Assembly: GCA_964555735.1 (NCBI GenBank)
Contig: CAZKTS010000424.1
Location: forward strand, 1 to 13,213
Direction of reading: 5' to 3'
DNA: 13,213 nucleotides
Source of the DNA: CAZKTS01 sp964555735
GTDB taxonomy: Bacteria > Actinomycetota > Acidimicrobiia > IMCC26256 > PALSA-555
In this document: positions 5,717 to 11,983 of the stretch, one piece after another
How the letters are laid out: the number at the start of each line of letters is the position of its first letter
How positions within the stretch are numbered: position 1 is the first letter of the stretch
Position numbers and translations under genes: made by a program
Notes under the pieces: generated by a model
Database searches by the model: none
The model's input: only the letters and a program-made list of their open reading frames with translations
What the model was told of the DNA's origin: nothing

Positions 5717-6347
5717 CGGCCAGACCTTGCAGGGCGAACTGCACGAGGTGCTCGGTCTCGGCGGCGTCGGGCGTCTCGCGTCGAACGAGCGCGTCCTGCA
5801 TGCGCCCGAACGCCAGGTGGTAGATCGCATCGGCATCGCGTGCGGGATCGCCACCGGCGTCGGCGACTGCGGCGCGGAGGGGAGCGAGGAGTCGTTCACG
5901 TGACGCGGCATGCTCGACGGGGAAGCGGTCGGCGATGCGCACGGCGTTCGCCGCGAACGGGCGGGTGTTGTCGGCGGCGTCGGTGTTGCGCGCCTGCTCG
6001 AGCACCCCTTCGATCCAGGCGCGCACCGTCTCGGCGCCCGGCTCGGCCCGCGCCATGCGCGTCGCCAGGTACGACTCGAGCCGCTGCTGGCCGTCGTCGA
6101 GCACCGCGAGCAGCAGCTCGTCCTTGCCGCGGAAGTGCCGGTAGAACGCCTGGTTGGAGAGGCCCGACTCCCGCACGATGTCGCTGACGCGCGGGTCGAG
6201 GCTGCCCGTGCGGCGCATCACCGCGTAGGCGGCGTCGACGAGGCGGCGGACCTCTTCCTCGTAGGCACCGGCTCGCTCGCGCAGGGTGCGGGCGGCGACG
6301 CTCGCCGGGACGCCGCCCGCGGCCGCATCGAGAACGTCGTTCCGCAT
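5709..6347 (-). CDS. TetR/AcrR-family transcriptional regulator, first gene of the oxidoreductase operon
   Basis: The 212-residue protein has an N-terminal TetR DNA-binding domain. Helix 1 begins around AYEEEVRRLVDAAYAVM, and the HTH is VSDIVRESGLSNQAFYRHFRGKDELLLAVL (about 54-83), with the family-typical FYRHFRGKDEL. The C-terminal helical part (about 90-212) is variable, as usual for a ligand-binding/dimerisation domain. ATG 6347 is preferred over an upstream in-frame start at 6377. It places a probable -10 element (TATCGT) 7 bases before the ATG, consistent with leaderless translation, and leaves the palindrome cluster outside most of the coding sequence. Being the first gene of the operon and overlapping the gamma gene, it is probably autoregulated and controls the oxidoreductase, the dehydrogenase and possibly the divergent ligase. 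An acyl-CoA or 2-oxoacid effector is plausible but inferred. Confidence 0.9.
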   Translation of the reverse strand: MRNDVLDAAAGGVPASVAARTLRERAGAYEEEVRRLVDAAYAVMRRTGSLDPRVSDIVRESGLSNQAFYRHFRGKDELLLAVLDDGQQRLESYLATRMARAEPGAETVRAWIEGVLEQARNTDAADNTRPFAANAVRIADRFPVEHAASRERLLAPLRAAVADAGGDPARDADAIYHLAFGRMQDALVRRETPDAAETEHLVQFALQGLADA

Positions 6348-6366
6348 CCCCGGAACGATATTCCGG
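6332..6366. promoter_or_regulatory. Cluster of overlapping GGAACG-type inverted repeats (probable TetR operator)
   Basis: Three overlapping inverted repeats share the half-sites GAACG/CGTTC and CGGAA/TTCCG. They are GAACG-T-CGTTC (6332-6342), TCGTTCCG-CATCCC-CGGAACGA (6337-6358, perfect 8-base arms) and CCGGAA-CGATA-TTCCGG (6350-6366, perfect 6-base arms). They straddle the tetR start codon (6347-6345) and its putative -10 box, where a bound TetR dimer would block transcription. The symmetry is visible in sequence; assignment to the adjacent TetR protein is inference. Confidence 0.6.
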
Positions 6367-6384
6367 CGCCCGGGCACTGGGCAA
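6355..6384 (-). promoter_or_regulatory. Probable leaderless promoter of the tetR-oxidoreductase-dehydrogenase operon
   Basis: On the minus strand TTGCCC (6384-6379) and TATCGT (6360-6355) are separated by 18 bases, resembling an actinobacterial sigma-70-type -35/-10 pair (the -10 fits TANNNT). The ATG at 6347 begins 7 bases after the -10 hexamer, so the transcript would begin at or next to the start codon. The -10 lies inside the palindrome cluster. Confidence 0.5.
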
Positions 6385-6416
6385 GCACCACGCGGCCCGG
6401 GCCCGTCGGCGGTGTC

Positions 6417-6434
6417 GCTGACGGTAGCGTCAGC
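6417..6434 (+). promoter_or_regulatory. Inverted repeat and possible -10 element just upstream of the ligase gene
   Basis: GCTGACG (6417-6423) and CGTCAGC (6428-6434) form perfect 7-base arms around GTAG, ending 4 bases before the GTG start. TAGCGT (6425-6430) inside it fits the TANNNT -10 pattern and lies 8 bases before the start codon, suggesting a leaderless transcript. No ribosome site and no clear -35 is visible. The repeat differs from the GGAACG-type sites, so a second regulator is possible. Confidence 0.4.
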
Positions 6435-6438
6435 CTCT

Positions 6439-8058
6439 GTGACCCTCGACCTGCCGTTGCGGACCGACGACGCCGAGCGGGCCCGCCGCTACGTCGCCGA
6501 CGGGTCGTGGACCGACGAGACCCTCGGGTCGATCCTCGCCGACGGCTTCGTGGAGCGGCCGCAGCAGCGGGTCGTGTTCCGCTCCGACGTGCGCCCGTGG
6601 CGGGGCACGTACGAGCAGGCGTACGCCGACGCCCGGAGCGTCGCCGCCGGCCTCCGGGCCCACGGCGTCCGCGCCGGGGACCCGGTCGCGTTCCAGCTGC
6701 CCAACTGGCCCGAGGCCGCGTCGACCTTCTGGGCCCTCGCGCTCCTCGGCGCGGTGCCGGTGCCGATCGTCCACTTCTACGGTCCGAAGGAGGTCGGCTT
6801 CATCCTGGCGCAGTCGGGCGCGCGGCTCCTCGTGACCGGCGACCGGTTCCACCACATCGACTTCCTGGCCACGCTCGAGCAGGTCCGCCCCGGCCTCACC
6901 GAGCTCGAAGACGTGTTCGTCGTCGGCGACGACGTGCCGGGCGACGCGCGGCCGTTCGCCGAGCTCCGCCGCGACGATCCGCTCGACGGCCCGGTGCCCA
7001 CCGATCCGATGGCCCCCGCACTGATCGCGTACACGTCGGGCACGACGTCGGACCCCAAGGGCGTCGTGCACTCGCACCGCACCATCGGCTTCGAGATCAA
7101 GCAGCTGTCCGCGCTCGGGGCGAACAGCCAGAACGCGCTCCTGGTCGGGGCGCCGGTGGGTCACGGCATCGGGATGCTGGCCGCACTCCTCCTGCCGCTC
7201 CACAAGCGCGACGCGGTGCAGCTCATCGACGTGTGGGATCCCGGCCGGGTCCTGCGGGCGATGCTCGACGACCAGGTGTCGAGCGGCAGCGGCTCCACGT
7301 ACTTCCTCACCAGCCTGCTCGATCACCCCGACTTCACGCCGGAGCACGCGCGGCTGATGGACCGGGTCGGGCTCGGTGGCTCGCCCGTGCCTGCCGCGGT
7401 CGGCGAGCGCGCCGCCGCGCTCGGCATCTCCACGGTGCGCAGCTTCGGCTCCACCGAGCATCCGTCGATCACCGGCGCGCGTCACGAGGACCCGCTCGAC
7501 AAGCGGCTCACCACCGACGGTCGACCGATGGACGGCGTCGAGATCGAGCTGCGCGACGACGACGGCCGGGTCGTCGGCGTGGGGGAACCGGGCGAGATCT
7601 GGAGTCGCGGGCCCGACTGCTTCGTCGGCTACACGACGGCGGCCAACACCGCCGCCGCGTTCGACGCCGACGGCTGGTTCGGAACCGGCGACGTCGGCGT
7701 GCTCGACGAAGACGGGTTCCTCCAGATCGTCGACCGGAAGAAGGACATCATCATCCGCGGCGGCGAGAACGTGAGCGCCGTCGAGGTCGAGGACCTGCTC
7801 GTGCGCCTCCCCGGTGTCGCGGAGGTTGCGGTGGTGGCCGCGCCCGACGAGCGCTTCGGTGAGCACGGCTGCGCGTTCGTGCGCATGCAGGCGGGCACGG
7901 CACCCGATCTCGATGCGATGCAGACGCACCTCGCCGAGGCCGGGCTCGCGAAGCAGAAGTGGCCGGAGGAGATCCGCTCGATCGACGAGTTCCCGCGGAC
8001 CCCGTCGGGGAAGATCCAGAAGTTCGTGCTTCGCCAGCAGCTCCGCGACGAAGCCTGA
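6439..8058 (+). CDS. AMP-forming acyl-CoA ligase (FadD / cyclohexanecarboxylate-CoA ligase-like)
   Basis: The 539-residue protein is a complete ANL-superfamily adenylate-forming ligase that activates a carboxylic acid with ATP and CoA. The phosphate-binding loop YTSGTTSDPKG is at 198-208, FGSTEH (336-341) is the A5 motif, and GWFGTGDVG (Asp418) with IVDRKKDIIIRGGENV covers the hinge and A8 region. The C-terminal PSGKIQK contains the adenylation lysine (Lys525). The N-terminal part (GSWTDETLGSILADGF, then QLPNWPEAASTFWALALLGAVPVPI) resembles alicyclic/aryl-acid and medium-chain ligases of the AliA/FadD type. GTG 6439 is chosen because it opens the family-like N-terminus and follows a possible -10 box; earlier in-frame sequence overlaps the tetR control region. 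It is divergent from the tetR operon and shares its 91-base control region. It converges on livF with only 10 bases between stops, leaving no room for a terminator. Confidence 0.93.
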   Translation: MTLDLPLRTDDAERARRYVADGSWTDETLGSILADGFVERPQQRVVFRSDVRPWRGTYEQAYADARSVAAGLRAHGVRAGDPVAFQLPNWPEAASTFWALALLGAVPVPIVHFYGPKEVGFILAQSGARLLVTGDRFHHIDFLATLEQVRPGLTELEDVFVVGDDVPGDARPFAELRRDDPLDGPVPTDPMAPALIAYTSGTTSDPKGVVHSHRTIGFEIKQLSALGANSQNALLVGAPVGHGIGMLAALLLPLHKRDAVQLIDVWDPGRVLRAMLDDQVSSGSGSTYFLTSLLDHPDFTPEHARLMDRVGLGGSPVPAAVGERAAALGISTVRSFGSTEHPSITGARHEDPLDKRLTTDGRPMDGVEIELRDDDGRVVGVGEPGEIWSRGPDCFVGYTTAANTAAAFDADGWFGTGDVGVLDEDGFLQIVDRKKDIIIRGGENVSAVEVEDLLVRLPGVAEVAVVAAPDERFGEHGCAFVRMQAGTAPDLDAMQTHLAEAGLAKQKWPEEIRSIDEFPRTPSGKIQKFVLRQQLRDEA

Positions 8059-8068
8059 CCGGCGCCGC

Positions 8069-8800
8069 TCAGGACGAGCCCAGGTAGCCGGCGACGAGCT
8101 CGGCGCCCGCGTCGGCGGCAGGGCCGCGCCAGGCGACCAGCCCCCGGTTCATGATGATGGCGTCGTCGGCGAACTCGAGCGCGCGCTCCACGTACTGCTC
8201 GACGAGGAGCACGGTGACGCCTTCGGCGCGCGCCTTGGTGAGCGTCTCGAAGACGAGATCCACCATGCGCGGCGCGAGGCCGAGCGACATCTCGTCGGCC
8301 ACGAGCAGCCGCGGTGGCGCGGCCATGACGCGCGCCAGGCTCAGCATCTGCTGCTCGCCGCCCGACAGCGTGCCGGCGCCCTGCCGCCGGCGCTCGGCGA
8401 GCCGCGGGAACAGCTCGAACGCCCGCTCGAGCGCAGTGCCCCGCTCACTCCGCGGGACCGCGTGGCGGAGGCGGAGGCGGAGGTTGTCGAGCACCGAGAG
8501 GTGGGGGAAGATCGCCCGCTCCTCCGGCACGTAGGCGATGCCGAGGCGGCTGCGTCGGTTCGACGACAGCTTGGTGATGTCCTCGCCGTCGAGCAGCACC
8601 CGGCCCGCCGACGGCCGCACGGTGCCCCCGATCGCGGCCGCGAGCGAGCTCTTGCCGGCACCGTTGCGGCCGAGCACCGCCAGGGCGCCACCGGCGGCGA
8701 TCGTCAGGTCGACCCCGAAGAGCGCACGGGCCTCGCCGTAGGACACCTCGACGTCCTCGACGCCGAGGACGGGCGTGGTGGTCACGTCGGTCGCGGTCAC
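8069..8800 (-). CDS. livF: Branched-chain amino acid-type ABC transporter ATP-binding protein LivF
   Basis: This 243-residue ABC ATPase has all nucleotide-binding motifs: Walker A GRNGAGKS (44-51), Q-loop region YVPEERAIFPHLSVLDNL (90-107; YVPEER is typical of LivF), signature LSGGEQQ (145-151), Walker B LLVADE (165-170) and switch-region EQYVERAL (201-208). LivF pairs with LivG at the cytoplasmic face of the permease to power uptake of branched-chain amino acids or, in many actinobacteria, other small carboxylates. The GTG start at 8800 overlaps the livG stop (GTGA, 8797-8800). It is the last gene of the transporter operon. Confidence 0.93.
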   Translation of the reverse strand: MTATDVTTTPVLGVEDVEVSYGEARALFGVDLTIAAGGALAVLGRNGAGKSSLAAAIGGTVRPSAGRVLLDGEDITKLSSNRRSRLGIAYVPEERAIFPHLSVLDNLRLRLRHAVPRSERGTALERAFELFPRLAERRRQGAGTLSGGEQQMLSLARVMAAPPRLLVADEMSLGLAPRMVDLVFETLTKARAEGVTVLLVEQYVERALEFADDAIIMNRGLVAWRGPAADAGAELVAGYLGSS

Positions 8801-9594
8801 GGCGCCTCCCCGTCGTCGGCCGCGGCGGCGGCGTCCCCGAGGTACGCGGCGCGGACCGCCGCGTCGCCCCGGATCGCATCCGGTGGTCCGGACGCGATCA
8901 CCTTGCCGAAGTCGAGCACGGTCACCGAGGCCGCGAGGCCGAGCACGAGCTCGACGTCGTGCTCCACGAGGAGGAAGGCGACCGAGCGCTCGTCGCGGAC
9001 CGTCTGGAGCGTACGGGCGACCTGCTCGCTCTCGTGCGCATCGAGCCCGGACGTCGGCTCGTCGAGCAGGACGACGCGCGGGTTGGTCGCGAGCGCTCGG
9101 CCGATCTCGACGAGACGTCCGGTACCGAGCGGCAGCAGCGAGACCGGGCGGTCGGCGACCGCGGTGAGCCCGAGCAGCTCGAGGGTGGCGTCGACGGCGT
9201 CGTCCTCGCCCGGCAGCGGCCGGCGACCGGCGCCCACCAGGTCACGGAAGAACGCGTGGTCGCGGCCCTTGCTCACGCGGTGGGCGACCACGAGGTGCTC
9301 GCGCACGCTGAGCTCGCCGAACAGCTCGAGTCGTTGGAAGGTGCGAGCGATGCCGAGCTTGGATCGCTTCTGCGGGCTCGCCCGGGTGACGTCGACGCCC
9401 GCGAGCTCGACCGTCGCGCTGCGCGGGCGCAGCAGACCCGAGACGACGCCGAACATGGTCGTCTTGCCGGCGCCGTTGGGCCCGACCAGGCCCACGATCG
9501 TGCGCTCCGGCACCTGGATGGTCACGGTGTCGAGCGCGACGAGACCGCCGAAGCGCACCGTGACGTCGCGTGCGGCGAGCAGGACGTCGCTCAT
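8797..9594 (-). CDS. livG: Branched-chain amino acid-type ABC transporter ATP-binding protein LivG
   Basis: This 265-residue ABC ATPase has Walker A GPNGAGKT (38-45), Q-loop Gln87 in GIARTFQRLELF, Walker B RVVLLDEPTSGLD (173-185) and the switch His212 in LVEHDVELV. LARTFQ-type and EHDV motifs plus the length identify the LivG branch. The signature motif is divergent: LPLGTGRLVEIGRAL (154-168) instead of the standard LSxGQ, which may reflect lineage variation because LivF supplies a canonical LSGGEQ. Its ATG overlaps the permease stop (ATGA, 9591-9594) and its stop overlaps the livF start, so permease and both ATPases are translationally coupled. Confidence 0.93.
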   Translation of the reverse strand: MSDVLLAARDVTVRFGGLVALDTVTIQVPERTIVGLVGPNGAGKTTMFGVVSGLLRPRSATVELAGVDVTRASPQKRSKLGIARTFQRLELFGELSVREHLVVAHRVSKGRDHAFFRDLVGAGRRPLPGEDDAVDATLELLGLTAVADRPVSLLPLGTGRLVEIGRALATNPRVVLLDEPTSGLDAHESEQVARTLQTVRDERSVAFLLVEHDVELVLGLAASVTVLDFGKVIASGPPDAIRGDAAVRAAYLGDAAAAADDGEAP

Positions 9595-11861
9595 GCCACG
9601 GCCCCCGCGTCGCGCGTCGCTTCCTCAGCGAGGCGGGCCTCGGTGCGGAGCTGTCGGAGCCGAAGGCTGTTGATGAAGTTGAAGAGGACGCCGCGCGGCT
9701 CGCCGGCCAGGAAGATCGCACCGAGCCCGAAGAGGAGGGTCGGCACCTCGCCCGCTTCCTCGGCGAGGTCGAGCCCGAGCAGCCAGGCGACCGCGCCGCC
9801 CACCAGCGCGATGAGGAGCACCAGGCCGGCCGCGCCCTGCGGGGTGCGCACCGCGCCGCTCCGCAGCAGCCGCACCAGGATCCCCACGCCGGCGCCCAGG
9901 ACGACGGCCGCGAGCATCAGGTTCGCGGGATCCTCCACGTCGAGCAGCAGCTTGGTGCCCACCACGCCGACGGCGACGAGGACGACGGCCGCCAGCGCGC
10001 CGAGGGGGGTCGTCAGCTTCTTCTCCAGCGCGAGGCGAGTCACGAACCCGATGACGATGAACAGGAGTGGGATCACGAGCACGATGCCGAGCTCCTGGGG
10101 CGCGACCGCGAAGAGGATGCCTGCGAGCAGCGCCCCGAGCACCGACCGCACCCCCCACGTGACCACCACGGCGAGCCAGACGATGCCCACGAGGACGTTG
10201 AACGATGTCGGCGCGGCGCGCCCTTGCCACATCGCGAAGACGCCGCCACCGAGCCCGGCGACGAAGGCACTGACCCCGAACGCGAGGATCTTGGCGCGCA
10301 CCACGCTGATGCCCACCGTCGCGGACGCTTCTTCGCTCGAGCGCATCGCCGCGAGCACGAGTCCGGTCGTCGCGCGCCGCAGGTTCACGGCCAAGATCGC
10401 GATCACGAAGAAGATGCCGCACAACAAGAAGTAGAAGTTGACGCGTCCGTTGCCCGTGAACGAGTCGCTGAAGTCGATGCCGAAGATCTCGGGGCGGGCG
10501 AGCTCGACACCCGAGCCGAAGTTCGACAGCGACTCCTGCGCGAAGACGAGCTTCTCCATGAGCAGCGCGAAGGCCAGCGTCGCCAGGGCCAGGTAGACGT
10601 CACCGAGACGGAGGCTGATCGCGGCGACGAGCATGCCGATCGGCACGGCCAGCAGCGCGCCGGCGAGGATCGCGGCCGCGAGCGGCCAGCCGGCGTCGGT
10701 GGCGAGGCGGGCGGCGGTGAAGGCGCCGACGCCGGCGAGCGTGGCCTGGCAGAGCGAGAGCATGCCGCCCTCGCCGGTGACGATCGTGAACGTCACGAAG
10801 AGGATCGCGAGCGCGACGCCCTGGCTGACCACGTTGACCCACGTGTTGTCGAGCCACAGCGGGACCGACAGCAGCACCGCGGCGACGGCGGCGGGGCCGA
10901 TCGCGGCGCGCCAGCCCCGCAGGCTCGGCGGTGCGGCGACCTCGGTCTCGGTCGGGTCCGCGCGCAGCGGCGCCTCGAACTTCTCGCGCCGGAGCCCCTG
11001 GTACAGGAGCAGGAACGCCAGCATCACGAAGAACGGGAGGCTGGGCTGGAACCCGAGCGCGAGCACCCCCTCGTTCGGGAGGAACTGGGTCGAGAGCCCC
11101 TGGAGCAGCCCGATCAGCATCGCGCCGGCGAAGGTGAGCGGCAGGCTGGTGAGCCGACCGACGACCGCCGCGGCGAGCGACACCACGAGCAGCGACGTGA
11201 ACTGCTGCTCGTTGAGGCCGAGCACCGGGGTGAGCAGGATCCCGGCGAGCGCGGCGAGGCCGGTGCCGAGCATCCACGACCCGGCCGTCACCGCGCTGGT
11301 GTTGATCCCCGACAGCCCGGCGGTGCGCGGCGAGTCGACCGAGCCCCGGATCGACAGCCCCATGGGCGTGGCGCGCAGCAGGACGGTGAGGGCGATCACG
11401 ACGAGCAAGCCGCCGAGCAGCACCGCGACCTGGTTCTCGTTGACGTTGAGACCGAAGACGTCGAAGACCTTCGCCGGTGCCGAGACGATCCCCTCCGGCT
11501 CGAAGATCTCCGCCTTGGTGAACGGGAAGACGATCTTGATCAGGGCCGGGAGCGCCACCCAGAGGCCGACGGTGGACACGAACCGCACCTCGGGCGGTGC
11601 GTGCGTGAGTCGACGGAAGAGGATGCCCCAGAGCGCGAACCCGAGCACCGGCGCGAAGACGAGCAGGGTGAACAGCGCCGCCGGGATGATGTCCCAGCCT
11701 TGGAGCTCGTGGAGCCAGTAGTAGAAGACCGCGCACGTGTAGGCGATCGCGCCGTGCGCGAAGTTGAGGACGCGCGACGAGGTGTACGTGAGCACGAGCC
11801 CGAGCGCGGAGATCGCGTAGATGCTGCCGAGGACGAGACCGGTGAGGATGTACGCGTCCAA
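9591..11861 (-). CDS. livHM: Fused LivH-LivM permease with extra C-terminal membrane segment
   Basis: This 756-residue membrane protein joins both permease subunits of a Liv transporter in one chain. Residues 1-about 295 are LivH-like: LTGLVLGSIYAISALGLVLTY, RVLNFAHGA, and the ATPase-contact loop LRATPMGLSIRGSVDSPRTAGL (161-183). A charged linker (291-318) leads to LivM: GEGGMLSLCQATLAGVGAF (363-381), LRLGDVYLALATLAFALLMEKL, and the contact loop LRRATTGLVLAAMRSSEEASATVGI (494-518). A normal LivM would end soon after residue about 612. Here about 95 more residues with roughly three hydrophobic segments precede a LivM-like tail, LLFGLGAIFLAGEPRGVL (709-726). The start is TTG at 11861, followed by the LivH-typical DAYILTG; a GGAG lies about 10 bases upstream. 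It follows livK after a hairpin-containing gap and overlaps livG. Confidence 0.93.
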   Translation of the reverse strand: MDAYILTGLVLGSIYAISALGLVLTYTSSRVLNFAHGAIAYTCAVFYYWLHELQGWDIIPAALFTLLVFAPVLGFALWGILFRRLTHAPPEVRFVSTVGLWVALPALIKIVFPFTKAEIFEPEGIVSAPAKVFDVFGLNVNENQVAVLLGGLLVVIALTVLLRATPMGLSIRGSVDSPRTAGLSGINTSAVTAGSWMLGTGLAALAGILLTPVLGLNEQQFTSLLVVSLAAAVVGRLTSLPLTFAGAMLIGLLQGLSTQFLPNEGVLALGFQPSLPFFVMLAFLLLYQGLRREKFEAPLRADPTETEVAAPPSLRGWRAAIGPAAVAAVLLSVPLWLDNTWVNVVSQGVALAILFVTFTIVTGEGGMLSLCQATLAGVGAFTAARLATDAGWPLAAAILAGALLAVPIGMLVAAISLRLGDVYLALATLAFALLMEKLVFAQESLSNFGSGVELARPEIFGIDFSDSFTGNGRVNFYFLLCGIFFVIAILAVNLRRATTGLVLAAMRSSEEASATVGISVVRAKILAFGVSAFVAGLGGGVFAMWQGRAAPTSFNVLVGIVWLAVVVTWGVRSVLGALLAGILFAVAPQELGIVLVIPLLFIVIGFVTRLALEKKLTTPLGALAAVVLVAVGVVGTKLLLDVEDPANLMLAAVVLGAGVGILVRLLRSGAVRTPQGAAGLVLLIALVGGAVAWLLGLDLAEEAGEVPTLLFGLGAIFLAGEPRGVLFNFINSLRLRQLRTEARLAEEATRDAGAVA

Positions 11862-11914
11862 CGCGTCTGCGCTCCGATCAGGTGGCGGGGAAGTGGCAGT
11901 CCAAGGGCGGCGGC

Positions 11915-11965
11915 GATGCAGGACGGGCCCGGCACGCTCGCGCGCGCCGGGCCCGTGGCTGCATC
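11915..11965 (-). terminator. Large hairpin between livK and livHM (attenuator or mRNA-stabilising)
   Basis: GATGCAG (11915-11921) pairs with CTGCATC (11959-11965). After a small asymmetric internal loop, an 11-base arm starting ACGGGCCCGG (11923-11933) pairs with 11946-11956, enclosing a 12-base loop. It lies in the 122-base livK-livHM gap. No T-run follows on the minus strand, so a partial terminator or a 3' stabiliser for livK mRNA is more likely than a strict terminator. Such structures commonly let the binding protein be made in excess over the permease. Confidence 0.6.
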
Positions 11966-11983
11966 GTCACCTCGTGCTGGTGC

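Noticed and set aside
5717..5911. N-terminal extension of the gamma subunit
   Set aside because: It overlaps tetR in another frame and has no similarity to the family; ATG 5716 gives the normal length of about 190 residues.
6348..6377. An in-frame upstream start extending tetR to 6377
   Set aside because: The extension would translate the palindrome cluster and the -10 element and gives a Pro/Arg-rich leader; ATG 6347 fits a leaderless promoter better.
5910..7862. A 650-codon + strand frame across the tetR control region and the ligase
   Set aside because: It is out of frame with the ligase, is Arg/Pro-rich and has no domain; it is a shadow of the ligase and tetR genes.
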